Of a stretch of DNA of 64,000 nt, positions 33,874 through 42,171 are shown one piece after another. The DNA is taken from positions 1 through 64,000 of the forward strand of contig NZ_JARZHH010000012.1 in NCBI RefSeq assembly GCF_029946515.1, read 5' to 3'. Below the pieces are notes generated by a model. The model made no database searches. It was given only the letters and a program-made list of their open reading frames with translations, and was not told where the DNA came from. Origin of the DNA: Polyangium sp. 6x1 (GTDB lineage: Bacteria > Myxococcota_A > Polyangia > Polyangiales > Polyangiaceae). Within the stretch, counting starts at the first letter, position 1; each line of letters opens with the position of its first letter. The position numbers and the translations under genes were made by a program.

Positions 33874-35174
33874 CAGAACCCGACCCCCACGGTGGCCGCG
33901 CCGGCGACGATGACGCCGCTCGTGCGCACGGACGGCGCGCCGGGATTGCTCGCGGGCACGTCCGCGGCCTTGTCGTGCGCGAGAGGATGGAGGACCTGCA
34001 CCTGCCCGGCGAGATCGAAGCGCAGGTTCGGCAAGGGCGCGGCGAGCTCGAGCCCGTAGCCGAGGCCGAAGACGCTGCGCGTGTTCTCGTAGATGTTCGC
34101 GGTGGCCGTCTGCGCCGGCGAGGGCGAGATCTCGAGGAAGTAGCCGGCGCGGAGCATCATCGAGACGGACTTCCTCGGCGAGAGGACACGCTCGACGCCG
34201 AGGCGCGGGACGATCGTGTCCGTGTAGCCGAGCGGCGTGGGCGTGAGGGCGCCGCAAGGCTCCTCGGGCGGCGCGCCCGTGGACGGGTCGATCTCCGGGC
34301 AACGGACCGTGGCCTCGGCAGGACCGGGGTACGCCGACCAGCGCTTGTACGTCGCGCCCGCGGTGACGCGCCACGGGCCGCGGACGCGCGCGACTTCGAG
34401 GGCGATCTGCGCGGGATCGTACTGCGCGAGGCCGGAGATGTTGAGCGGAGGCACGACGATCTGGCCGAGATCCTTCACCTCGATGACGACGTTGAAGCGG
34501 CCGACGAGCTCGCCGCGGTAGGTGAGGCCGACGCGGTAGGCGCCGCGCTCGTAGCTCGCGCCGAGGATGGGGCCGTAGCTCGCGACGAGCGTGTCCTCGA
34601 CGACGGTGCCGATGCGGCCCGAGGCGTCGGTGGCGACGAGGACGGAGCCGGTGAGCGCTGCGAGCGCCGCGAAGCCGCCGCCGATGCGCACGCCGTAGCC
34701 GACGTCGACGCCGAGGCCGACCTGGACCGCAACGGAGGCCGTGCGATCCGCGACGGGGAACTGCTTGGTCTCGGGGTAGAGGATGCGGCCGCGGACGATG
34801 AGGTCGAAGGGCGTGAAGAAGCCGAGGCCGATGGTGATGCGGTCCTTCAAGGCCCCGGCGAACGGCACGGGCAAGACAGCGCCGATGAAGCCGCCCGCGA
34901 GTTTGTCGTAGCTCAGGCGCGCGGGCGCGCGGAGGTCGAAGACCGATCCGAGCAGGCCGATCGTGAGCTCGCGGCGGTGCTCGAGGCTGAGAAGCGCGGG
35001 GTTCGACCAGACGGACTCGAAGCCGCGGCCGAGCGCGGCGCCCGTCCCGCCCATCGCCATGGAGCGCGGGCCGAAGCCGTACACGTCCTCCGGGGAGCTC
35101 CACGCCGCGCCGGCAGGAAGCGCCGTGAGGGCGGCCGAGGCGACGGCGAGCAAGAAGGCGCGGCGGCGGGCCAT
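33873..35174 (-). CDS. FadL/OmpP1-family outer membrane transporter, first copy
   Basis: 433 residues. The signal peptide ends near ALPAGAAW; then DVYGFGPRSMAMGGTGAALGRGFESVWSNPALLS, the FadL N-terminal signature, leads into a beta-barrel with the terminal Phe (TVGVGF). An insertion with two Cys (VRCPEIDPSTGAPPEEPCGAL) near 310 is probably an external loop closed by a disulfide. The second paralogue begins at its stop codon. The two proteins share architecture but are clearly diverged, so the duplication is old. Substrate unknown. Confidence 0.85.
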   Translation of the reverse strand: MARRRAFLLAVASAALTALPAGAAWSSPEDVYGFGPRSMAMGGTGAALGRGFESVWSNPALLSLEHRRELTIGLLGSVFDLRAPARLSYDKLAGGFIGAVLPVPFAGALKDRITIGLGFFTPFDLIVRGRILYPETKQFPVADRTASVAVQVGLGVDVGYGVRIGGGFAALAALTGSVLVATDASGRIGTVVEDTLVASYGPILGASYERGAYRVGLTYRGELVGRFNVVIEVKDLGQIVVPPLNISGLAQYDPAQIALEVARVRGPWRVTAGATYKRWSAYPGPAEATVRCPEIDPSTGAPPEEPCGALTPTPLGYTDTIVPRLGVERVLSPRKSVSMMLRAGYFLEISPSPAQTATANIYENTRSVFGLGYGLELAAPLPNLRFDLAGQVQVLHPLAHDKAADVPASNPGAPSVRTSGVIVAGAATVGVGF

Positions 35175-35251
35175 GCGAGCGCGACGGTAGACGCATGCAC
35201 GGCCGGAAGGAAGAGGGAGCGGAGGACGAGGCGCGCGGGATGGATCGAGGC

Positions 35252-36133
35252 TCAGCGACGAACGGGTCCGCTGTCCTCTTGGACCTCGACGAACACGTCG
35301 TCGAGCGAGCTCGCGGCGTAGGCGCGCTTCGCCCATCGGGACAAGGTCGCGCCGGTCGCGGTCGCGACGCGCGCCTGCATGGCCTCCGGGATCTCGCCGA
35401 AGCGCTCGCGCAGGACGTCGAGGAGCACTTCGCGGCGGCCCTCTTCGCGGCCCTTCTCTTCCGCGCTTTGCTTGATCGCCAGGATCTCGGGGTTTCCCTT
35501 GCGCTCGAGCGCCCGCGCGGCCTCGCTCTCCGCGACCGCGTTGTCGAAGAGCGCGCGCACCCGGAGCGGCCGTATGAAACAGGGGTCCTCGATCATCTCG
35601 CCCGGGTCGAGCCGCACGAACGTGGCCTTCTCGCGCGACCACTCGCAGACCTCGCCGCGCTTGACGTAGATCGCGAACACGCGGCGGACGCCGCGCTCCA
35701 CGAGGTCCTCGGCCTTCTCGCGCACCACGCCCGGCGCTTGTTCGTTCACGATCTCGAACGAGACCTCTTCGAGGTGCCGCCGGCCCGTCGAAGGATCCGT
35801 CCCGTCGCGCCGGATCGACACATCCGTGGCGAAATTCGAGCGCTCCGAGACGCGCGTGAGCAGGTCGATCGAGGCGCGATACCCCTCGCGGACATGCAAG
35901 CGGATGACGGCGCCGAGGTTCGCGTGCGCGTCGCCGTGCGGCTCGAGCGCGGGCTGGGCGATGATCTTCCGGCCGCGTATCATCTCGTCGCGCGTCGTCT
36001 CCGGGACGACGACGTGCTGATCGACCGGGGGGAACCTGCGGGGCGGATCGGCCGGAGGGAACGAGAGCGCGGCTCCCCCCCGGGCGGACGGCGCGAGCAT
36101 CATCGAGGGACCATCGCGCTTCGGATCCACCAT
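35252..36133 (-). CDS. Uma2-like PD-(D/E)XK-fold protein with coiled C-terminus
   Basis: 293 residues. Residues about 70-195 resemble the Uma2/DUF820 endonuclease-like fold: Asp104 in FATDVSI, Glu127 in EVSFEIVNE and Lys140 in VVREKAEDLVERGVRRVFAIYV follow the order of the active-site residues in that family. The C-terminal part has the charged helix LAIKQSAEEKGREEGRREVLLDVLRERFG, seen in many Uma2 and Rpn-like proteins. Uma2 families are strongly expanded in myxobacteria and cyanobacteria and their role is not established. It reads divergently from rlmN, with an 87-bp gap. Confidence 0.6.
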   Translation of the reverse strand: MVDPKRDGPSMMLAPSARGGAALSFPPADPPRRFPPVDQHVVVPETTRDEMIRGRKIIAQPALEPHGDAHANLGAVIRLHVREGYRASIDLLTRVSERSNFATDVSIRRDGTDPSTGRRHLEEVSFEIVNEQAPGVVREKAEDLVERGVRRVFAIYVKRGEVCEWSREKATFVRLDPGEMIEDPCFIRPLRVRALFDNAVAESEAARALERKGNPEILAIKQSAEEKGREEGRREVLLDVLRERFGEIPEAMQARVATATGATLSRWAKRAYAASSLDDVFVEVQEDSGPVRR

Positions 36134-36220
36134 CGTCGAGGGAGGGTAGCAGGATCCGCGGAGGATGGGGAGAACGAGACGAGTGCGTCCGGGGTCCCGC
36201 TCGACTAGAACCATGCCGCC

Positions 36221-37357
36221 GTGCCCCTCGCCCTCCAGGCCATTCTCCCCGACGAGCTCGCCCGCGCTTGCAACATCGACGTGACGGACGCGCGGCGGAT
36301 CGTCTCGCTCGTGCATCGAACGGGCGGTTTGCCCGCGCGCTCGCCCGCGACGATCCGGCGCGCCGCGCTCGACGCCGCCCGCGAAGCCGGGCACGTCCCG
36401 ACCATCCACATCGAGAGCCGCGCCGCGAGCGCGATCGATCCGTTCGTCAAGTACGCCTTCCGCCTGCCCGACGGGGCCGTCATCGAGACCGTGCGCATCC
36501 CCCTCGAGCACCCGGGTCGCTTCTCCGTCTGCGTGTCCTCGCAGGTCGGCTGCGCGCTCGCGTGCGCGTTCTGCGCGACGGGCCGCATGGGCCTCGGCCG
36601 CAACCTCGAGCCGTGGGAGATCGTCGAGCAGGTGCGGCGCGTGCGCGAAGAGCTCATGCAGGATCCCCCGACAAACCTCACCGCCACCGGGATCCGCCCC
36701 CGCGTGCACGGCGTGCTCTTCCAGGGCATGGGCGAGCCGATGGCGAACATCGAGCGCGTGATCCACGCGATCCGCGTGATGAGCGAGCCGAGCGCGCTCG
36801 CCATCGACATGCGCAACATCACGGTGTGCACGTCGGGCTTGCCGACCGGGATCCGCACGCTCCTCCGGGAGGTCCCTGCGGTGCGGCTCGGGGTCTCGCT
36901 CGGCTCGGCGCGGCCGGGGCGACGGCGCGCGCTCATGCCCATCGAGGGCGCGCACCCGCTCGAAGAGGTGCTCGCGGCCGCGGGCGAGCACGCGCGAGCG
37001 ACCGGACGCTCGCCGATGTTCGCGTACACGCTGCTCGCCGGGCAGAACGACACGGACGACGATGCGGCGGCGCTCGCGGATCTCTGCCTTTCCTTCGCCG
37101 CGGCGCACGGGCAGAGGCCCCGGCTCAGCTTGATCCCTTACAACGCGATCACGGACGGCGCCGAGCCGGATCCGTTCCAGCCTTCGACCCGGCTCGAGGC
37201 CTTCCGCGCGGTCCTGCTCGGGCGCGGGGTGGGCACGATCGTGCGGTATTCGGGCGGCGGCGACGTGGGGGCGGCGTGTGGTCAGCTCGCGCGGCCGCTC
37301 GTGCGGGGGGTTCGGGGGCGCAGCTCGGCTCGACCGAGCGAAGCCCCCGAGCGTTGA
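36221..37357 (+). CDS. rlmN: Radical SAM rRNA/tRNA adenine-C2 methyltransferase (RlmN/Cfr family)
   Basis: 378 residues from GTG 36221 (the nearby ATG at 36213 is out of frame). The cluster motif CALACAFC uses Cys111, Cys115 and Cys118; GMGEPMANIERVIHAI, RNITVCTSGL, VSLGSARPGRRRALMPI and the second catalytic Cys353 in GDVGAACGQLA complete the RlmN pattern. The enzyme methylates A2503 of 23S rRNA and A37 of some tRNAs. The last residues (from about 364, GRSSARPSEAPER) and the stop codon are encoded by the first unit of the hairpin repeat at 37311, so the native C-terminus was replaced by repeat sequence. Confidence 0.9.
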   Translation: MPLALQAILPDELARACNIDVTDARRIVSLVHRTGGLPARSPATIRRAALDAAREAGHVPTIHIESRAASAIDPFVKYAFRLPDGAVIETVRIPLEHPGRFSVCVSSQVGCALACAFCATGRMGLGRNLEPWEIVEQVRRVREELMQDPPTNLTATGIRPRVHGVLFQGMGEPMANIERVIHAIRVMSEPSALAIDMRNITVCTSGLPTGIRTLLREVPAVRLGVSLGSARPGRRRALMPIEGAHPLEEVLAAAGEHARATGRSPMFAYTLLAGQNDTDDDAAALADLCLSFAAAHGQRPRLSLIPYNAITDGAEPDPFQPSTRLEAFRAVLLGRGVGTIVRYSGGGDVGAACGQLARPLVRGVRGRSSARPSEAPER

Positions 37358-37463
37358 TGGAGGTTCGGGGGCGCGGCTCGGCTCGACCGAGCGAAGCCCC
37401 CGAGCGTTGATGGAGGTTCGGGGGCGCGGCTCGGCTCGACCGAGCGAAGCCCCCGAGCGTTGA
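37311..37463. repeat. 53-bp tandem hairpin repeats (second repeat family)
   Basis: Three units start at 37311, 37364 and 37417 and are nearly identical. Each folds as a nested hairpin: outer TCGGGGGC/GCCCCCGA, inner GCTCGG-CTCGA-CCGAGC, followed by GAGCGTTGATGG. The first unit contains the last codons and stop of rlmN. A single diverged relative lies at 63158-63178. Confidence 0.9.
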
Positions 37464-37516
37464 CGAGACGGCGTCTCCCGGTGGATTCCGAACCCACGGC
37501 GCGCTAGCTTGCTCGC

Positions 37517-38062
37517 GTGTTCGGATTGAGCTTCGGCGAGATGGTCGTGGTCGTGCTCGTGGCCATCGTCGTGGTGGGTCCACGGCACCTGCCGAGCATG
37601 ATGCGGACGGCCGGACAGTGGGTCACGCGCATTCGCCGCATGAGCACGGACATCCGGGCGCAGAGCGGCATCGATCAGCTCCTCCGCGAGGAGGGCATCG
37701 ACCGGAGCATCCAGGAGATCCGCGCGCTCTCGAACGTGAACGTGCTCGACGGCCTCGAGCGGCTCGCCGTCCCGACCGCCGCCAAGGCCGCCACGACCGC
37801 CCCCGTGGTCGCGGCCGCGACCGTGGCGACGGCCGCGGCGAGCGCGCCAGCGCCAGGCGAAGAGCCCGTCGTCATCCTGCGCGAGCGCGAGTATCCGCTG
37901 GTCGGCTGCGACGCTTACGACGCGTTGCCCGACGACGCGGCCCCGTACGGAAAGGGAGAGCTCGGCGCGCCCGAGCCCCTCGCCCACCACCCACTGGGTG
38001 TCGTGGCGACCGACGATCCGACGAGCCGGGTCGTCACGAAGGAGCCGAGCGCGGCGTCATGA
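37517..38062 (+). CDS. tatB: Sec-independent translocase subunit TatB (TatA/B family)
   Basis: 181 residues from GTG 37517. The N-terminal membrane helix MFGLSFGEMVVVVLVAIVVVGP is followed at once by the hinge motif GPRHLPSMMRTAGQWVTRIRRM and an amphipathic helix, the TatA/TatB architecture; an acidic residue in the helix (Glu8) favours TatB. The long Ala/Thr-rich tail (about 85-181) is of low complexity. The protein joins TatC in the receptor for folded twin-arginine precursors. The stop overlaps the tatC start as ATGA. No separate tatA is visible here. Confidence 0.88.
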   Translation: MFGLSFGEMVVVVLVAIVVVGPRHLPSMMRTAGQWVTRIRRMSTDIRAQSGIDQLLREEGIDRSIQEIRALSNVNVLDGLERLAVPTAAKAATTAPVVAAATVATAAASAPAPGEEPVVILREREYPLVGCDAYDALPDDAAPYGKGELGAPEPLAHHPLGVVATDDPTSRVVTKEPSAAS

Positions 38063-38925
38063 GTGATCCCAAGGCGAATGCGGTGAAGGACGCGGCGTCC
38101 GCTCCGATCGAGGACGAGGAGGGCACTCCCATGACGTTCTGGGAGCACCTCGACGAGCTGCGCAAGCGCCTGGTCTACAGCTTCGTCGCCTTCCTCATCT
38201 GCTGCTTGCTCACGTGGGAGTACCACGACCCGCTGCTCCACATCATCACGCTGCCGTTCAAGGGCGCGTGGGCGACGCAGGGCCTGCCGGGCGTGCCGGA
38301 GCTGCACTTCCAGTCGCCGCAGGCCGCGTTCATCGCGTACTTCCAGCTCTCGCTGCTCGGGTCGATCGTCCTCAGCGCGCCCGTGATCTTCTATCAGCTC
38401 TGGGCCTTCATCGCGCCGGGGCTCTATGCGCGCGAGAAGCGCTTCGTGATCCCCTTCGTGCTCTCGGCGTCGGGGCTCTTCGCGGGCGGCTGTTACTTCG
38501 GCTGGCGCGTCGCGTTTCCCATCACGTTCAACTACTTCCTCGGGCTCGCCGGCACGATCGGCGGCGGCCAGGGCGTGACGATCACGCCCACCATCATGAT
38601 GGACGAGTACATCGATTTCGTGACGCGGATGCTCTTCGCGTTCGGGATCGTCTTCGAGATCCCGCTGCTCATCCTGTTCCTGTCGCTCGCGGGCATCGTC
38701 AATTACTTGCAGCTCATCCGATTCGGCCGCTGGTTCGTCCTGCTCTCGTTCATCATCGCGGCCGTCGTCACGCCGCCCGACATCACGAGCCAGATCGTGA
38801 TGGCCGTGCCGATGCTCGTCCTCTACCTGCTCTCGATCGGGCTCGCGTTCATCTTCGGCAAGAAGCCGACGGAGGCCCAGCGCGAGGCGTACCGGAAGAG
38901 CAAAGAGAAGACGAAGACGGCCTGA
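38059..38925 (+). CDS. tatC: Sec-independent translocase subunit TatC
   Basis: 288 residues with six membrane helices. It has MTFWEHLDELRKRLVYSFVAF at the N-terminus, where the conserved Glu contacts the twin-arginine signal, FWAFIAPGLYAREKRF-like loop (YQLWAFIAPGLYAREKRFVIPF), and AAVVTPPDITSQIVMAVPMLVLY near the end. A 25-residue acidic extension precedes the canonical start. TatC is the docking core of the twin-arginine transport machine in the inner membrane. It is coupled to tatB by a 4-bp overlap and converges on rlmH. Confidence 0.94.
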   Translation: MSDPKANAVKDAASAPIEDEEGTPMTFWEHLDELRKRLVYSFVAFLICCLLTWEYHDPLLHIITLPFKGAWATQGLPGVPELHFQSPQAAFIAYFQLSLLGSIVLSAPVIFYQLWAFIAPGLYAREKRFVIPFVLSASGLFAGGCYFGWRVAFPITFNYFLGLAGTIGGGQGVTITPTIMMDEYIDFVTRMLFAFGIVFEIPLLILFLSLAGIVNYLQLIRFGRWFVLLSFIIAAVVTPPDITSQIVMAVPMLVLYLLSIGLAFIFGKKPTEAQREAYRKSKEKTKTA

Positions 38926-38937
38926 GAACGGGCCCGC

Positions 38938-39375
38938 TCAGTGGGCGTACGGCTCGCCGCGCAGGATCGTCATGGCGCGGTAGACCTGCTCCACGAGCAC
39001 GAGCCGCGCGAGCCGGTGCGGGAACGTGAGCGTCGACAAGCTGAGTCGATCGTGCGCGGCGCGCGACGTCTCCGGGGGGATGCCGTCGGCGCCGCCGATC
39101 AGGAACGAGACCACGCCCTTGCCGCGGGATCCGGCGCGCTCGATCGTCTTGGCAAACGAAGGGCTGTCGAGCGCGCGCCCCAGGACCTCGAGCGCGATCG
39201 TCGTCGAGCCCTCGGTCTTCTTCGCGAAGAGCTCCGCGAGGCGCGCGGGCGGCGCGTCCTCGAGCTCGATCTCGTCACAAGGCACGTACCGACGCACGCG
39301 ACCGAGGTAGTCGTCGAGGGCCGCGCGGAGCGGTTTGTCCTTCACGCGGCCCACGGCGACGACGACGATGCGCAT
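38938..39375 (-). CDS. rlmH: 23S rRNA (pseudouridine-1915 N3)-methyltransferase RlmH
   Basis: 145 residues, close to the 155 of the E. coli protein. It has MRIVVVAVGRVKDKPLRAALDDYLGRV at the N-terminus and the SPOUT-fold core with the SAM-binding knot: FLIGGADGIPPETSRAA and LSLSTLTFPHRLARLVLVEQVYRAMTILRGEPYAH. The last stretch is nearly invariant in RlmH. It methylates pseudouridine 1915 in helix 69 of the large subunit after ribosome assembly. It is the last gene of the proA-rsfS-rlmH cluster, 11 bp after rsfS. Confidence 0.95.
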   Translation of the reverse strand: MRIVVVAVGRVKDKPLRAALDDYLGRVRRYVPCDEIELEDAPPARLAELFAKKTEGSTTIALEVLGRALDSPSFAKTIERAGSRGKGVVSFLIGGADGIPPETSRAAHDRLSLSTLTFPHRLARLVLVEQVYRAMTILRGEPYAH

Positions 39376-39386
39376 GCGATCCGGCC

Positions 39387-40277
39387 CTACTCTTCCTCGG
39401 TCCGATCCTCGTCGGGTTCGTCGTCACCGAACCCCTCGCCCGCGTCCGCTTGCGCGCGGTTCCCCTGCGGTCCGGGCCGCGCGCCCGGCTCGCCTTCGGG
39501 CACGGCGACGCGGCTCGCGTCCATCCAGAGGCCCTCGATGTCGTAGAGCTGCCGCGCGTCTTCCTGGAACACGTGCACGACGACGTCGCCGTAGTCGAGC
39601 AGCACCCACGTCGCCGCGGACATGCCCTCGACCGAGATCGGCGCGATCTTCTTCTTGCCGAGCTCCTCCTCGATTCCCTGCGCGATCGAGCCGACGTGCC
39701 GATCGCTCCGGCCCGTCATGAGCACCAGGAAATCCGCGTAGTCGACGCGCCCGCGCACGTCGAGGATCTCCACGCCGAGCGCCTTCTTGTCGAGGCCGGC
39801 CACCGCCATCGCGACCGCGAGCTCCCGGGCCGGCGAGGCCGTCTCGGGCACGGGCGCCTTGCGTCCTGCCGGTCGCTTCGGAGCCGCGAGCGGCGCCTTC
39901 TTCACGCCGGGCGCGGCCTTTCCGCGCAGCTCGCCTTCGGACTTGCGCCGCGGCAAACCGGGCCGCTTCGCCGTCTTCGCGGCGCCGGGCGCGCGCGCCC
40001 CTTGCCCGCTCGCGTGCGAGGCGCGGAGCTTCGGCCGGGCCGACTTCTTCGCCGCCTTCACGGCCGCCTTCACCACCGCGGGCGCCACGTGGGTGTCCCG
40101 CTCGCCCGACCCCTCGCCCGGGTCCACGTCGCGAGGCGAGCGCGCGGGGCTCGTCTTGCGGGGGCTCGTCGTCTTCGTCGTCTTCGTCGTCTTCGTCGCT
40201 GCCGTCTTGCTGCGGGCCGGCTTGGGCGACTCGCCCCCGCCGTCCGATCGCTTCTTCGTTGCCAACGTGTACCTCAC
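39387..40277 (-). CDS. rsfS: Ribosomal silencing factor RsfS with long basic N-terminal extension
   Basis: 296 residues, about 180 more than typical. The RsfS/Iojap domain (about 150-262) is clear: AVAGLDKKALGVEILDVRGRVDYADFLVLMTGRSDRHVGSIAQGIEEEL and WVLLDYGDVVVHVFQEDARQLYDIEGLW. It blocks subunit joining by binding ribosomal protein uL14 under starvation. The N-terminal 148 residues are Lys/Ala/Pro/Thr-rich, with KTTKTTKTT repeats, like histone H1 tails, and could bind nucleic acid. A short acidic tail closes the protein. The start is GTG 40277 or TTG 40265. It sits between proA and rlmH; the nadD gene often found there is missing. Confidence 0.9.
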   Translation of the reverse strand: MRYTLATKKRSDGGGESPKPARSKTAATKTTKTTKTTSPRKTSPARSPRDVDPGEGSGERDTHVAPAVVKAAVKAAKKSARPKLRASHASGQGARAPGAAKTAKRPGLPRRKSEGELRGKAAPGVKKAPLAAPKRPAGRKAPVPETASPARELAVAMAVAGLDKKALGVEILDVRGRVDYADFLVLMTGRSDRHVGSIAQGIEEELGKKKIAPISVEGMSAATWVLLDYGDVVVHVFQEDARQLYDIEGLWMDASRVAVPEGEPGARPGPQGNRAQADAGEGFGDDEPDEDRTEEE

Positions 40278-40299
40278 TCCGGCCTCTGGCCCGGGCCGA

Positions 40300-41601
40300 T
40301 TACCGAACTTGCCCCTCGCCGAACACGATCCACTTCGTCGCGGTGAGGCTCACGAGCCCCATCGGTCCATACGCATGGAGCTTCGTCGTCGAGATGCCGA
40401 TCTCCGCGCCGAGCCCGAGCTCGCCGCCGTCGTTGAAGCGCGTGGACGCGTTGACGATCACGCAGCTCGCGTCGACGGACCGCGAGAAGCGCTGCGCCCG
40501 CTCGTAGCTGCGCGTGCAGATCGCCTCGGTGTGATTCGAGCCGTACTGCGCGATGTGATCGAGCGCCTCGTCGAGCGATCCGACGATCCGGACGGCGAGG
40601 ATCGGGGCGAGGAACTCCTGCCCGAAATCGTCCGGGGACGCGGGCTTCGCCGACGGGATCACCGCGCGTGTCGCCTGATCGCCGCGGATCTCGAGCCCCT
40701 GCGCCGCGAGCTTCCCGACCCGGGGCAAGAGCGCGAGCGCCACGCTCTCGTGCACGAGCAAGCACTCGAGCGCGTTGCACACGCCCGGCCGGCTGAGCTT
40801 GCCGTTCTCCACGAGCCGGAGCGCCATGTTGAGATCGGCGCCCTCATCGACGTAGAGGTGACAAACCCCCTTGTAGTGCTGGATCACCGGCACGCGCGCG
40901 TGCTCGGTCACGAAGCGGATGAGCCCCTCGCCGCCGCGCGGGATGGCGAGATCGATCATCCCCGCGAGCCCCACGAGCACGCGGATCCCCTCGCGATCGC
41001 CGGGCGGCACGATCTGCACGGCGTCGGCCGGCAGCCCGGCGGACACGACCGCGGCACGGACCAGCTCGCCGAGCGCCGCGTTCGAATGCGCAGCCTCTTT
41101 GCCGCCGCGCAGGAGCACGGCGTTGCCGCTCTTCAAGCAGAGCGCGGCCGAGTCCACGGTCACGTTCGGGCGTGCCTCGTAGATCATCGCGATCACGCCG
41201 AGCGGGATGCGCACCTGGCCCACGCTGAGGCCGTTCGGGCGCTGCTTCATGCCGAGCACCTCGCCCACCGGATCCTCGAACGAGGCGATCTGCAGGACGG
41301 CCGCCGCGATGCCGAGGATGCGCGGTTCGTCGAGGATCAAGCGGTCGACGAGCGCGGGGGCGAGCCCGGCCGCGCGCGCAGCATGCACGTCCGCCGCGTT
41401 CGCGGCGCGCAGCTTCGAGCCCTCGGCGGCCTGCACGCGCAGCGCCTCCGCGATCGCGACGAGCGCGCGATCCTTGGCCTCACGCGACGCGGTCGACAGC
41501 GTACGCGCGGCCTTGCGGGCGCGCTTTGCGAGCTCGACGAGCTCTTCAGTCTGGATTGCGGTGCTCTCCACGGCGTCGAAACCTAACGCGGCTGCCCTCA
41601 C
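40300..41601 (-). CDS. proA: Glutamate-5-semialdehyde dehydrogenase (gamma-glutamyl phosphate reductase)
   Basis: 433 residues, the normal length. It has the aldehyde-dehydrogenase core with IPLGVIAMIYEARPNVTVDSAALCLKSGNAVLLRGGKEA and the catalytic Cys in NAGVCNALECLLVH (here RPGVCNALECLLVHESVA). FNDGGELGLGAEIGISTTKLHAYGPMGLVSLTATKWI closes the enzyme, as in other ProA proteins. It reduces gamma-glutamyl phosphate to the semialdehyde in proline synthesis. Start GTG at 41601. Downstream come rsfS and rlmH with gaps of 22 and 11 bp, which indicates one operon; no proB is present. Confidence 0.96.
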   Translation of the reverse strand: MRAAALGFDAVESTAIQTEELVELAKRARKAARTLSTASREAKDRALVAIAEALRVQAAEGSKLRAANAADVHAARAAGLAPALVDRLILDEPRILGIAAAVLQIASFEDPVGEVLGMKQRPNGLSVGQVRIPLGVIAMIYEARPNVTVDSAALCLKSGNAVLLRGGKEAAHSNAALGELVRAAVVSAGLPADAVQIVPPGDREGIRVLVGLAGMIDLAIPRGGEGLIRFVTEHARVPVIQHYKGVCHLYVDEGADLNMALRLVENGKLSRPGVCNALECLLVHESVALALLPRVGKLAAQGLEIRGDQATRAVIPSAKPASPDDFGQEFLAPILAVRIVGSLDEALDHIAQYGSNHTEAICTRSYERAQRFSRSVDASCVIVNASTRFNDGGELGLGAEIGISTTKLHAYGPMGLVSLTATKWIVFGEGQVR

Positions 41602-41629
41602 AAGGCCAAGGGCGTGCTAGCGTGGCCTC

Positions 41630-41968
41630 GTGTCGGCTCGCCCGCGCGCCATCCCTGCCTGGTTCCTTCTCCTGACCGTCGCCGTGCCCACAGGGCTCGG
41701 CTGCGGCTCTCACGACGACGAGGGGGCGGTGAGCGCCGCGCCCGCAGCGACGATGATCCCGATGGGCGCGCCCGGCGCCGAGGGCGCGAAGTACGACCCG
41801 ACCCCGGAGGCGCCTCCGGCAAAACCGACCGATCTGCGCCAAAAGATCGACGGCTCCCCCGATCCGCTCGCCCCCCCGAGCCCGTTTGCCCAGCCGCCGC
41901 AGAACGAGCACGAGGGACCAGCGACGCCTCCTCCGCCGAACATGAAGAAGAAGGGGACCAAGATATGA
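41630..41968 (+). CDS. Small Pro-rich lipoprotein
   Basis: 112 residues from GTG 41630. The signal sequence ends VPTGLGC (Cys25). The mature chain is disordered in appearance, rich in Pro and Ala (SPDPLAPPSPFAQPPQN, ATPPPPNMKKKGTKI). I do not recognise a domain. It reads divergently from proA with a 28-bp gap, and its stop overlaps the next small lipoprotein start as ATGA, so the two are made together. Coding bias supports reality; function unknown. Confidence 0.6.
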   Translation: MSARPRAIPAWFLLLTVAVPTGLGCGSHDDEGAVSAAPAATMIPMGAPGAEGAKYDPTPEAPPAKPTDLRQKIDGSPDPLAPPSPFAQPPQNEHEGPATPPPPNMKKKGTKI

Positions 41969-42171
41969 CGAACCGGTTCGTCCCCGTGCTCGCGTCGCTC
42001 GTCATGCTCGCCGCGGGCGCCTGCTGCGGTAGCCCGCCGAAGCCGAAGCCGCTGCCGGGCGGCCCGCCGCCCGAGTACGAGGCGCCGCGCAGCTTCGAGC
42101 TCCCCGGGAGCGCCACGCCCCCGGCCGCAGCGCCCGCCCCGACGGATCCGCCTCCGCCGCCCTCGCCCTAG
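41965..42171 (+). CDS. Very small Pro-rich lipoprotein
   Basis: 68 residues. MTNRFVPVLASLVMLAAGAC is a clean lipoprotein signal with adjacent Cys20 and Cys21. The mature part is a Pro-rich stretch (PPKPKPLPGGPPPEYEAP, TDPPPPPSP) of under 50 residues. It is coupled to the lipoprotein upstream (ATGA) and overlaps the end of the convergent amidotransferase gene by 4 bp. It could be a cell-envelope spacer or lysis-like peptide; no evidence separates these. Confidence 0.55.
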   Translation: MTNRFVPVLASLVMLAAGACCGSPPKPKPLPGGPPPEYEAPRSFELPGSATPPAAAPAPTDPPPPPSP

